A program made the translations under genes and the position numbers. The notes under the pieces are model-generated. The model did no database searches, was not told the origin of the DNA, and was given only the letters and a program-made list of their open reading frames with translations. A DNA stretch of 64,000 nucleotides, from the NCBI GenBank assembly GCA_035995205.1, contig DASYKS010000093.1:4469-68468 (forward strand). The letters run 5' to 3'. How positions within the stretch are numbered: position 1 is the first letter of the stretch; each line of letters starts with the position of its first letter. The DNA comes from DASYKS01 sp035995205 (GTDB lineage Bacteria > Acidobacteriota > Thermoanaerobaculia > Multivoradales > UBA5704). Below are positions 50,696 through 58,960 of this stretch, in pieces.

Positions 50696-50800
50696 ATGAT
50701 CGGCGACGAGGCGAACGCGACGACCGATCAAGCCATCGGCTTGGAAGAAGTTGATGATGGACAATGGATCATCTACATCAACGCCGTCCTCCTTGCCGAT
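50696..50800 (+). pseudogene. Possible C-terminal remnant of a transposase
   Basis: About 35 plus-strand codons read ANATTDQAIGLEEVDDGQWI and continue IYINAVLLAD. The A-I-G-L-x-x-V-D-D-G-x-W-x-I-Y-x-x-x-V-L-L pattern closely resembles the C-terminal end of integrase-core (IS481/IS3-type) transposases. The rest of the element is missing. It lies between the M13 gene and the second 134-bp repeat, at the right edge of the inserted segment. The similarity is short and unverified. Confidence 0.45.
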
Positions 50801-50845
50801 GCCGGCTCAAGACGCTTGCCGCCCTCCGCTCGACAGGGCAAAACG

Positions 50846-51805
50846 TCAAGAGTTGAACGGTGTAGGTCCCGGCGCCTGACGCGAGCGTTTTTCCTCGTAC
50901 ATCATTCGATCCGCCTGCTCCCAGGCCCCTTGGAGACCCGCCGCGGGATGGCGCAGAGCGAAACCGACGGAAGCCTTGACGTTCGCGTCGGCCAGCGTCG
51001 CGCGGACCCGTTCGAGCAGAGCGTGCCGGGATGCCGGATCGGATTCGATGCAGAGAATGCCGAATTCGTCGCCGCCGATTCGGGCCAGGACGTCGTGCGC
51101 CCGGGCCGCGTGGCGCAAGGCGGCGCCCGCCTGGGCGATCAGCGCATCTCCCGCGGCATGTCCTTGGGCATCGTTGACCGCTTTCAGCTGATCGAGGTCG
51201 ATGATCATGACGGCCGCCGAATGCCCGAACCGGCGGCAGCGATCCTCCTCGGAGGCCATGAGCCGGTCCCAACCGCGCCGGTTGTACGTCTGCGTCAGCG
51301 GATCGGAGAGAGCCTCCGCCTCCAGCCGTTCGGTTCGGCGAGCCTCGTTCATCGCGTTCAAATCGGCCTGGAGAACTTTGCTCAACAGTGCCCCGAGCAG
51401 CTCTACGAGCCCCTCCTCGTCGGCGATCGATTGCGGTTGGGACGAGGGATGGATCGCGCACAAAGTTCCGAACAGTCCGCCGTCCTGGCGGACCAGGGGC
51501 ATGCCGACGTACGCCCGGATCTGGATTTGCTTCCCGATCGGCGCTGCCGCGTAGGCCGGAACGAGGTCCGAACGCGGCGCGATGCGCGGCCCATGGCCTT
51601 GCACCATCTCGGCGCAGAACGAATCCGCCCATCGAAACACGGCACCCGGCGCCACGCCGTACCCGTGGTCTTCGCTCTGTAGGACGATCCAGTCCTCACC
51701 CTCCGTGCGGGTGACCATCCAGAGGTCGAAACCCAGTCGCCGATGCAGGAAGGCGAGCACCGCCCGACCTGCGCTCTCGAAGTCGTTGAAGGTCAACGTA
51801 TCCAT
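50846..51805 (-). CDS. Diguanylate cyclase with GAF-type sensor domain
   Basis: 319 residues from the ATG at 51805; an in-frame TTG at 51818 is also possible, and neither has a ribosome site. The N-terminal GAF-like domain (about 10-150) contains WMVTRTEGEDWIVLQSED and the AYVGMPLVRQDGGLFGTLCA segment. The GGDEF domain from about 165 carries the intact catalytic GGDEF motif, so synthesis of cyclic di-GMP is expected. It is a soluble protein. Its last 134 bp or so are duplicated at 48411-48544. Cyclic di-GMP commonly regulates motility and surface behaviour; no link to the CIS is shown. Confidence 0.93.
   Translation of the reverse strand: MDTLTFNDFESAGRAVLAFLHRRLGFDLWMVTRTEGEDWIVLQSEDHGYGVAPGAVFRWADSFCAEMVQGHGPRIAPRSDLVPAYAAAPIGKQIQIRAYVGMPLVRQDGGLFGTLCAIHPSSQPQSIADEEGLVELLGALLSKVLQADLNAMNEARRTERLEAEALSDPLTQTYNRRGWDRLMASEEDRCRRFGHSAAVMIIDLDQLKAVNDAQGHAAGDALIAQAGAALRHAARAHDVLARIGGDEFGILCIESDPASRHALLERVRATLADANVKASVGFALRHPAAGLQGAWEQADRMMYEEKRSRQAPGPTPFNS
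50877..51010. repeat. 134-bp direct repeat, original copy within the GGDEF gene
   Basis: Ungapped match to 48411-48544 at about 93 percent identity (about 10 mismatches counted by eye). The two copies are 2466 bp apart and bracket the M13 peptidase gene and the transposase-like remnant. Confidence 0.9.
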
Positions 51806-51998
51806 AGCTGTGCCAGACAAAGAAATTTACCCATGAGAATGCCGATGCCGCCTCAAAAAGAGCCTTGGCGCCCAGATTGTGAGCCTGCCGATGGCACGAA
51901 TGAAGAAAGGATCTACTGCAAACGGCGGGCCACCGGAGACGTGCGAGTGGTTCGCTACGCCGGATAAAATCTCTCTCAACGCCGAGCCGGCGGCGCTT

Positions 51999-52609
51999 CT
52001 ACCCGTCCACGATCTCGTCGCGAAGCTTTGAGAGCGCGTCAAGCTCCGCGCGGCTGTAGCGGGCGAAGAGGGCGAGCACCAGGGCTGTGACCGCCACGCA
52101 GGCGGCGAGGAGCCCGAGCGCGAAGCCGCTCCAGGCGGCGGGATTCAAGAAGAACCAGAACAGGAAGACGAGCGTTTCGGCGGCGAGCAGCCCGACGCCG
52201 AAGCGCACGGAGCGAAGGCGCCTCCGGCAGCGGAGGATCGAGAAGTCGACGAAGACGAGGGCGCTCTCGCCGTGCGCCCGCCAGAGGCCGCGGCGGTTCC
52301 AGAGCGCCCAGGCTTGCGCGCCGATCGCGAGCAGCGCGAGGCTGGCGAACGCCGCGAGATCGAGCGGCGTCGGGGTGCGCCGGGCGGCCGCGGCGAGCAG
52401 GGTGAGAATACCGGCCGAGAAGACGATCTCGCCCGCTGTGAGGAGCACCAGACCGAGCGTCCGCCGGAGCAGACGGCGACGTAGCGCGGCGAGCGGGTCG
52501 GATCGGCCGGCCGCCGCTTGGTGGAAGGGCATGCCGTCTGGGCCTGTTCCACATCTCCTTGCCACTCGGCCTGCCATTCGGCCAGCTCGCGATCCTCGAT
52601 CGCCGTCAT
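51999..52609 (-). pseudogene. Membrane protein downstream of a sigma factor, frameshifted
   Basis: A start ATG at 52609 overlaps the sigma-factor stop and opens MTAIEDRELAEWQAEWQGDV, typical of small membrane proteins encoded after ECF sigma genes. The rest of the gene continues in another frame (from about 52500: PLAALRRRLLRRTLGLVLLT...), with four likely membrane helices (TLGLVLLTAGEIVFSAGILT, LAAFASLALLAIGAQAW, LLAAETLVFLFWFFLNP, ALGLLAACVAVTALVLALF), to the stop at 51999. One indel between about 52500 and 52560 joins them. A 192-residue frame starting at 52577 exists but has an implausible N-terminus. Sequencing error is possible; the neighbouring genes are also damaged. Confidence 0.65.
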
Positions 52610-52880
52610 CGGCCCCCTCCTTCTGCGACGAGCGCGGCGCGCAGCCGCTCGCGGGCGCGGTTCGCGCGTACCGCGACGTTGTTTTCGGTGATCCCCAACA
52701 CCGCCGCGATCTCGAGCGGGGCGAACCCTTCGAGGGTGAGCGTCATGACCTGTCGGAGCCCGAGCGGCAGAGCCGCCACCGCCGTCTTGAGAAGCGTCGC
52801 GCGTTCGCTCGCGCCCACCGCGGCCTCGGGGCTCGGCGCGGGATCGGCGACCTCCGCCGCGAGATCGAGATCGCCGACCT
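52606..52880 (-). pseudogene. ECF sigma factor, 3' fragment (region 4)
   Basis: About 90 codons encode sigma-70 region 4: ERATLLKTAVAALPLGLRQV, then LEGFAPLEIAAVLGITENNV and a basic RANRARERLRAAL recognition helix. Region 2 and the linker are absent; upstream of about 52885 the sequence belongs to a permease in a different frame. The gene therefore lacks its core-polymerase-binding part and cannot be functional as a sigma factor. Confidence 0.8.
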
Positions 52881-52892
52881 CTCCGCCCCGCC

Positions 52893-53260
52893 GCCCGCCG
52901 AGAGCAGCCGCTCGCGATCGAACACCCGCGCGGTCGCGAGCATGCAGAGCGCCGCCACGGCGATGGTCGAGAGCGCGAGCAGGGCGACCTCGGCCAAGGC
53001 GGGCGGCGCGCCGGAGAGGATTTCCGCGGCGAGGATCTGATGGCCGAGCAGCGGGGTGGCGCGCATCCAAACCTGCTCGTCGACGCTGCCGAACGCGAGC
53101 AGGAACCCGGGAACCATCGGCACGAGCAGGAGCTGGGAAAGATACCCTTGCGCCTCTTTGAAGGTGCGGGCGAACAGGGCGGCGAGCATCTGCGCCGCGG
53201 GCGCCAGAAGCGCGAGCGGCAGGAGGAGTATGCTCCCCGTTCTTGAAGATCGTGGCGCGC
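52893..53260 (-). pseudogene. ABC-2 permease (NatB-like), 3' fragment
   Basis: The frame read from about 53230 gives ILLLPLALLAPAAQMLAALF, ARTFKEAQGYLSQLLLVPMV and ILAAEILSGAPPALAEVALL, ending FDRERLLSAG at 52893. This is the last third of an ABC-2 / NatB-type sodium-efflux permease, including the conserved A-R-T-F-K-E-A-Q-x-Y motif and the final helix. The N-terminal part and partner ATPase are missing, and its end is joined directly to the sigma-factor fragment. The stretch from about 53260 to 53370 has no recognisable coding sequence. Confidence 0.72.
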
Positions 53261-53370
53261 CGCGTGGCCGGATCCTTCCGATCCAAATCGCCGTGCTTCC
53301 CGCACTACGGAGCAGCCGGGCGCCCGATCCCCTGCTGTTGCTCGCGGGCGGGCCAGGGCGTCGCGAATCC

Positions 53371-53802
53371 TTACACCGCGCGGGCCACGAGTAACGCGCC
53401 TGCCGCGATCAGCACGCACAGCGGCGAATAGAGCAGCGAATCCATGCGCGCGAAGCGGGTCCCTCGGTTGCGTTTGAAAAAACCGACGTGCCGAAACTCT
53501 CCGATCGCCCGCAGCGCGAAGACCGTCGCGACGCCGTACGAGCCGATGCGCAGAAGGCCGTTCGAGACCGGAACCGCGATCCATCCGGCCGCCCCGGCGA
53601 GCACCAGCGCGGCGAGCGCCAGCCCCGCGGCGACCGCGAACGACTGCGCCGCCGTCGGCACGAACAACGGTCGGCTCTCGACCTCGGGCAGCGCCGAAAG
53701 CCAGGCGAGCCGGCCGCCGAACCCCCAATACACATGCAGCAGCGAGAGAGCGACGAGCACGGCAACGACCGCGGGACCAGCGAACGAAGCGAGAGAATTC
53801 AT
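53371..53802 (-). CDS. DUF3995 family membrane protein
   Basis: A 143-residue membrane protein with four predicted helices. The motif SLLHVYWGFGGR near residue 20, the SFAVAAGLALAALVLAG helix, and the late FKRNRGTRFARMDSLLYSPL segment are characteristic of DUF3995, a family of unknown function. It is complete. It is followed by decayed genes on the same strand. Confidence 0.85.
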   Translation of the reverse strand: MNSLASFAGPAVVAVLVALSLLHVYWGFGGRLAWLSALPEVESRPLFVPTAAQSFAVAAGLALAALVLAGAAGWIAVPVSNGLLRIGSYGVATVFALRAIGEFRHVGFFKRNRGTRFARMDSLLYSPLCVLIAAGALLVARAV

Positions 53803-53840
53803 GGACGAAAGCTATCACCGCACTCCCAAGAGCGCCTTTC

Positions 53841-53923
53841 CCCGGGACCGCCGAGCACCAGCTCGGCCATCGAATCGGCCGAGAACCGTTCAAACGGCTG
53901 AGCTGGTGCTCGGCGATCCCGGG
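53841..53923. repeat. REP-like palindrome, copy 4
   Basis: Left arm 53841-53867 is identical to the arm at 21259-21285; the right arm (53897-53923) pairs with it at 25 of 27 positions, across a 29-nt loop. It lies just upstream of the DUF3995 gene and downstream of the sortilin-like gene, both on the minus strand, and could end transcription of the latter. Confidence 0.75.
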
Positions 53924-53983
53924 AAAGACTAAAAGCAGGCCCGCGGCGTCAGCGCCAAACGAAATTCATCGAGTCCCGCACCG

Positions 53984-56953
53984 TCACTGTGCGGTCTTCG
54001 CAAGCCCCTCGAACCGCGCCAGCGCGGCGTCGAGGCGCGGCAGCAGTTCGCGTATCCGTTCGCGGATGCCGGAGGAGGGCGCGAGGCTGCCGGTGACGAT
54101 CGCGTCGTAGAGGGAGGTCATCTGCGGCGCCAGGCCCGGATCCGCGTTGCGTCCTCCCCAGCCGAGCTCGACTTCGGCGGCGTCGAGATCCGCGACCAGG
54201 GCTTCGGTCCCGGGTTTTTTGCTCACCTCCTCGCGTAACGCGTCGAGCCGCGCGAGCGCCTTCATCAGGCCGTCGATGCGCGCGCCGACTTCCCGCGCGA
54301 GAGCGATCTGCTCGTCGAAGTCGGCGGTCGCCGGGTCGATTCTCGGATCGGCGAGAACGGAGAGCGGCTGCGTGGCGCTCCACGCTTCCGCCGTGATCTT
54401 CACCGTGTAGTTCCCCGGCTTCACGAACGGACCGAACGGCCCCCAGGTCGGGTCGTTGCCGCCTGGCAACTCGAACGGCGTGGCGTAGCGGACCGTCCAG
54501 CGAAACCGGTTGATGCCTTGGCGCGTACCGACGACGTCCCGCCCCTCGAAGACGGACGCGAAGTCGGCCGGGAGATCCGATTTCCAAGGGTCGTCGGGCG
54601 CACGGCTGACGTAGCTCGCGACGAAGTCGCCGCGCTCGTCGTCGATCTCGATCGTTACGGGATGGGTCTGCGACGCAAGGTAATAGGTGAGGGTGGCGCC
54701 GCCGTCGAGCGGAATGTACGAACCGTTCCCGGCGGGGCGATATCCCGGGCGCGGCGCGAACAGATGGTTTTCGTCCGCGCGGAGGGCGTCGGCATGCTGG
54801 ACGACGCCGAGATCCTCCAGCACCCACAGCCCGCGGCCGAAGGTCGACACGACGAGATCCTTGGCGTGTACCCGCAGGTCCGAGACCGGCACGACCGGTA
54901 GATTCAACTGCAGCCGCTGCCACCGGCCGCCGTCGTCCCACGACCCGTAGATCCCGAACTCCGTGCCGGCGTAGAGCAGTCCCTTGCGCTCATGATCTTC
55001 GCGAACCGCGCGCACGTAATGGCCGCTGTCGATGCCGGTGACGGCGCTACGCCACGAGCGTCCGTAGTCTTCGGTGATGAAGATGTACGGCCGGCGATCG
55101 CCGAGCAGATAGCGGTAGACCGCGATCACGGCGCGGCCCGGCTCGTGGACCGACGGGTCGATCGTGCCGACCGTGGCCCACTCTGGCATGGCGGGCGGCG
55201 TCACGTTTGTCCAGGTCTTCCCGTAGTCGCGCGAGAGGTGCACCAGACCATCGTCGCTGCCCACCCAAAGCAGCCCCTTGGCGAGCGGCGACTCTTCGAC
55301 CACGACGAGGGTGTCGTAGATCTCGCCACCGGTTTTCTTCTGCTTCAGGCCCCGACTGCCCGTCCGCTCCTGCTTGGTCTTGTCGTTCCGGGTCAGATCG
55401 CCGCTGATCAGCTCCCAGGAACGGCCGCCGTCGCGCGAGCGATGCACGTACTGCGAGCCGATGTACAAGACGTCCGGGTCGTGCGGCGAGAGACGAAGCG
55501 GCATGTTCCAGGCGGTCCGGTACTTCATGGTCGCCGGCTGCTGGCCCTGGCGCGGCTCGGGGTAGACCTGCAGCAGCTCGGAGGTCTTCTTGGCCGTGTC
55601 GGTCTTCGCGATCTGGCCGCTGATCGTGGCGTACACGAGGGATGGATTGCGGGGATCGACCGCGATGCTGCTTGCCTCGCCACCGCCGACGCCGTAGGCA
55701 TCCACGAGCTGCAGCGGCACGTTACGGCTCGCCGTCGGCACCGACACCGTGCCGGAATCCTGCTGCGCGGAGTAGACGCGGTACGGATATCCCGTGTCGA
55801 CCGCGAGGCGATACATCTCGCCGGTCGGCTGATTCATCTGCGTCGACCAAGTCGCACCGCCGGTCAATGAAACCGTGGCCCCGCCGTCGTTGCCGTTGAT
55901 CAGGATGCGCGGGTCGCGCGGGTTGATCCACAGGTCGTGATGGTCCTCGTGCGAGTCCGGGGCGATCGTGAACGTCGCGCCGCCGTCGGTCGACTTGAGC
56001 AATTGGGTGCTCAACACGTAGATCACGTCCGGGGACACCGGATGCGCCGTCAGATGCCCGTGATAGAAGGCCCGCTGCGTCAGCACCGAGGCGCCGTTCA
56101 CCCGCGACCAGGTGGCGCCCGCATCGTCCGATCGAAAGAGCCCGCCGACGCCGGGCGGCGCTTCGATCAGCGCCCACACCCGCGACGGGCGCGCCGGAGA
56201 GACGGCGACGGCGGTGCGGCCCAGCACGCCCGACGGCAGGCCGCCGGAAAGACGCGCCCAGGTATCCCCCCCATCGGCGGACTTGAAGATGCCGCCGTCC
56301 GTACCGCCGTTCTCGAACGCCCAGGGTTTGCGCTCGAAGGACCACGAGGCGGCATACAGCACGCGCGGATCGGAAGGGTCGATCGCGAGATCGGCGATGC
56401 CTGTGCTCTCACTGATGAAGAGAACCTTCTGCCATGAGCGGCCGCCATCGCTCGAACGGAAAACGCCGCGCGTCGCATTCGGCTCCGAGGCGTGGCCGAG
56501 CACGGCTGCATACACGAGATCAGGATTCTTCGGATGAATCCGGATGCGGCCGATCTGCCCCGCGTCGCGAAGCCCGGCGTGGACCCAGGTTTCGCCGCCA
56601 TCGTCCGACCTGTACACGCCGTCGCCGGGCGAGACGTTCGTGCGCGGGCACGCGGTGCCGGTGCCGGCGTACACGACCTTCGGATCGGAGTCGGACACCG
56701 CGATTGCGCCGACCGATCCGGCCTCGAAGTAGCGGTCCGACACGTTGCGCCAGGTCGTGCCGGCGTCGGTCGACTTCCACACGCCACCGCCGATGCCGCC
56801 GAAGTAGAACGTGAAGGGGTCGGCCGCGACACCCGTGACGGCTGTCGAGCGCCCGCCGCGGGGAAGATGCAACTGGCGGTACTCCAGGCCCGACAGCAGC
56901 GCCGGGTCGGGCGGAGTCGCGGCGAGGGAGAGCAGCAGCAGTAGGGGAGTCAT
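53984..56953 (-). CDS. Secreted sortilin/VPS10-like beta-propeller protein
   Basis: 989 residues from the ATG at 56953 (MTPLLLLLSLAATPP), which gives a proper signal peptide; an in-frame start 36 bp upstream would not. Repeated BNR/Asp-box-like motifs (GGVWKSTDAGTTW, GVYRSDDGGETW, GIFKSADGGDTW, GLFRSDDAGATW, HRSRDGGRSWE, HLSRDYGKTW) make a 10-bladed-type propeller as in VPS10/sortilin proteins, often annotated as glycosyl hydrolases in Acidobacteriota. The C-terminal 250 residues are a beta domain (NRFRWTVRYATPFELPGG) and helices. Substrate or ligand unknown. Confidence 0.88.
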   Translation of the reverse strand: MTPLLLLLSLAATPPDPALLSGLEYRQLHLPRGGRSTAVTGVAADPFTFYFGGIGGGVWKSTDAGTTWRNVSDRYFEAGSVGAIAVSDSDPKVVYAGTGTACPRTNVSPGDGVYRSDDGGETWVHAGLRDAGQIGRIRIHPKNPDLVYAAVLGHASEPNATRGVFRSSDGGRSWQKVLFISESTGIADLAIDPSDPRVLYAASWSFERKPWAFENGGTDGGIFKSADGGDTWARLSGGLPSGVLGRTAVAVSPARPSRVWALIEAPPGVGGLFRSDDAGATWSRVNGASVLTQRAFYHGHLTAHPVSPDVIYVLSTQLLKSTDGGATFTIAPDSHEDHHDLWINPRDPRILINGNDGGATVSLTGGATWSTQMNQPTGEMYRLAVDTGYPYRVYSAQQDSGTVSVPTASRNVPLQLVDAYGVGGGEASSIAVDPRNPSLVYATISGQIAKTDTAKKTSELLQVYPEPRQGQQPATMKYRTAWNMPLRLSPHDPDVLYIGSQYVHRSRDGGRSWELISGDLTRNDKTKQERTGSRGLKQKKTGGEIYDTLVVVEESPLAKGLLWVGSDDGLVHLSRDYGKTWTNVTPPAMPEWATVGTIDPSVHEPGRAVIAVYRYLLGDRRPYIFITEDYGRSWRSAVTGIDSGHYVRAVREDHERKGLLYAGTEFGIYGSWDDGGRWQRLQLNLPVVPVSDLRVHAKDLVVSTFGRGLWVLEDLGVVQHADALRADENHLFAPRPGYRPAGNGSYIPLDGGATLTYYLASQTHPVTIEIDDERGDFVASYVSRAPDDPWKSDLPADFASVFEGRDVVGTRQGINRFRWTVRYATPFELPGGNDPTWGPFGPFVKPGNYTVKITAEAWSATQPLSVLADPRIDPATADFDEQIALAREVGARIDGLMKALARLDALREEVSKKPGTEALVADLDAAEVELGWGGRNADPGLAPQMTSLYDAIVTGSLAPSSGIRERIRELLPRLDAALARFEGLAKTAQ

Positions 56954-57114
56954 GTCCGCCTCCGGGCGGCATCCTATCGACGTTTTCACCGCGCCAATGA
57001 CGGGCGCAAAGACATTTCCAAGGTCGTGGTTACGGGGTCGAGGCGACGTCGTCGCGCAGCGCGGCTCCCCTCACGCGTGAGAGAATCGCGCTGGAGTCTC
57101 AGGAGGTAGCAGGG

Positions 57115-57477
57115 ATGGCAAGTTATCAGCCGGCCGGCCGGTACACCGTGACGCCGCGCATCATCACTTCGGATCCGGCAGGCCTTGTCGGCTTCATCAA
57201 GTCGGTCTTCGGCGGCCAGGGTGAGCTCCGAGGCGGTGCGCCGGTCGAGATCCGCATCGGGGACTCCATCGTAATGATCAGCAGCGGGGACGGTTTGCGT
57301 GAAATGTCACCGGCGTTTCTGTACGTCTATGTCGAGGACACGGACGCCACGTATCGGCGCGCGATCACCGCGGGCGCCAATTCGATCGAAGAGCCCGAGG
57401 ACCAGCACTACGGCGATCGGCGCGCCATGGTGAAGGATGCCTGGGGCAATACGTGGCAGATCGCCACGCATCGCTGA
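57115..57477 (+). CDS. VOC family (glyoxalase/bleomycin-resistance fold) protein
   Basis: A 120-residue protein with one betaalphabetabetabeta-type repeat set: VTPRIITSDPAGLVGFIKSV at the start and EEPEDQHYGDRRAMVKDAWG near the end, the latter with the conserved E-x-x-x-x-x-Y-G-D-R and D-x-x-G-N-x-W pattern. It resembles YnjC/PhnB-type VOC proteins. The metal site and substrate are unclear. The ATG follows AGGAGG. Translated alone. Confidence 0.9.
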   Translation: MASYQPAGRYTVTPRIITSDPAGLVGFIKSVFGGQGELRGGAPVEIRIGDSIVMISSGDGLREMSPAFLYVYVEDTDATYRRAITAGANSIEEPEDQHYGDRRAMVKDAWGNTWQIATHR

Positions 57478-57675
57478 CGGCTGTTTTACCCGCTTGTAGA
57501 CGGTTTCGACGGTCTTGTTTTGCCGGCCGAACCCAAAAACCCCGGTACCGTCACTTCGCGTCCCTCTGCTCGCGTCAAAGGTGTGTCGGTCTCTCCAGGG
57601 CAAAGTAAAATCCCATCTTTAGACAAGGGACTCCGATCACGCACCGTCCGGGTGGTACCTCTTTTGGAGATCGCC

Positions 57676-58899
57676 ATGCGTTTGAAGACTCTGGTTGCCC
57701 TCGCCTTCGTTTTTCTCTCGTTGTCCCTTCCTGCCGCGGCCGCTTTTCCGCCGGTGCCGGCGGGGCCGGAATTTCGGGTCAACACCAGCACGGGAATCTC
57801 CCAAGACTCTCCTTCGATCACCGCCTTTCCGGACGGCGGCTTCGTGGTCGTCTGGTCGGGATCCGGCGCCAGGGCCCGGTTTCTTAACTCCGCGGGAAGG
57901 CCGGTCGGCCGAGAGTTCCGCCTCGCAGGGGTGGGCGGGGGGGTCGATCAGGTGGTTGCGGACCGTGACGGCAGCTTCCTCGTGGCGTGGACCGGGGTCC
58001 TGCCCGATACCCCTGGGTCAATCATCTTCGTGCGCCGCTTCAACCGCGACGGCACGCCGCGGGGCAAGCGAATCCGGGCGAGCCTTCCCAGCACTTCCTA
58101 CCGGTATAGCGCCGTGGCCGCCGTCGGGCCGGATGGCCGCTTCGCGGTTGCCTGGGTGTCGGAGGTTCCGGTTCCCGAATTCCAGGACGGCAGGTATACC
58201 AATGCCGTGGGGCGAATCTTCTCGGCCCAGGGAACTCCCTTGACGCCGGAGATCATCCTTCATGCCGGCGAGCCGCCCACCCGGGCCGGGGATGACACGA
58301 TCTATGCCTTTCCGAGCAGCCTGGCACTCAAACCCTCCGGCGCCCTGGCCGCCCTGGTTCAAGAGACAGGGGGCTGCCTCCAGAGCTTTCTTGCCGAGGT
58401 ACCCCCCCCTGGCGGTGCCTCCAGATTGCAGTCTCTGGGCTCGGGTTCCTGCGGCTTTCGGGTAAGTGACGGCCTCGAAGCGTCGCTCGCCATGGGCAAG
58501 GATGGCAGCCTGGTCGCGACCTGGAGCGACTACGACGTCCAAGCCCAGCGGTTCGCTCCGGATGGAACGCGTCGGGGACAGGGGTTCTTCCTCAGCAGCG
58601 AGCCGGTTTCGAACCAATTCGAGCCGGCGGCCGCTCTTCAGGCCGGAGGACAATTCGTCGTCGCCTGGACGGAAGAGGACCGCGACGGTGACGGCCGCGG
58701 CATCTTCGGCCGTGCCTTTGCAGCCAACGGAACGGCGCGGACCCCAGTCTTCCGGATCAATACGACCACCGCGGGCAACCAATACGATCCGGCGATCGCC
58801 GCCCCTCGGCAGGGTCCGGCCGTCGTCGTCTGGACTCAATCGCTCGTTGCCAACGGCCGGACCGACATCTTCGCCCGCGTGTTGTCGCCGAATCGGTAG
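57676..58899 (+). CDS. Secreted repeat protein of unknown function
   Basis: A 407-residue protein from the ATG at 57676 (MRLKTLVALAFVFLSLSLPA), which begins a clear signal peptide; TTTTGGAGA precedes it. The mature part consists of recurring blocks of the form SITAFPDGGFVVVWSGS / AALQAGGQFVVAWTEEDRDG / RGIFGRAFAANGTARTPVFR, about 50 residues each, probably a beta-propeller. Such proteins are common and uncharacterised in Acidobacteriota and planctomycetes. The 198-bp region upstream shows nothing firm beyond an AT-rich patch near 57605. Confidence 0.8.
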   Translation: MRLKTLVALAFVFLSLSLPAAAAFPPVPAGPEFRVNTSTGISQDSPSITAFPDGGFVVVWSGSGARARFLNSAGRPVGREFRLAGVGGGVDQVVADRDGSFLVAWTGVLPDTPGSIIFVRRFNRDGTPRGKRIRASLPSTSYRYSAVAAVGPDGRFAVAWVSEVPVPEFQDGRYTNAVGRIFSAQGTPLTPEIILHAGEPPTRAGDDTIYAFPSSLALKPSGALAALVQETGGCLQSFLAEVPPPGGASRLQSLGSGSCGFRVSDGLEASLAMGKDGSLVATWSDYDVQAQRFAPDGTRRGQGFFLSSEPVSNQFEPAAALQAGGQFVVAWTEEDRDGDGRGIFGRAFAANGTARTPVFRINTTTAGNQYDPAIAAPRQGPAVVVWTQSLVANGRTDIFARVLSPNR

Positions 58900-58916
58900 C
58901 CGCGATTGCGCCCTAT

Positions 58917-58941
58917 GGAAGAGAGCAACCTGCTCTCTTCC
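58917..58941. terminator. Bidirectional terminator hairpin
   Basis: ggaagagagca-acc-tgctctcttcc is a perfect 11-bp stem with a 3-nt loop, 18 bp after the repeat-protein stop (+) and 20 bp from the end of the glycosyltransferase gene (-). It fits a shared terminator for convergent genes, though no T-run is present. Confidence 0.65.
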
Positions 58942-58960
58942 TCGGGTTGACCCCACTCGG

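Noticed and set aside
51834..51967. 44-codon plus-strand ORF (MRMPMPPQKEPWRPDC...)
   Set aside because: There is no ribosome site, no family resemblance, and it sits in the short gap upstream of the GGDEF gene; kept only as a note.
52145..53893. 582-codon minus-strand ORF spanning the sigma/permease region and DUF3995
   Set aside because: It runs out of frame through clearly recognisable permease, sigma and DUF3995 sequences and is Arg/Ser-rich nonsense except for the first codons of the coupled membrane gene.
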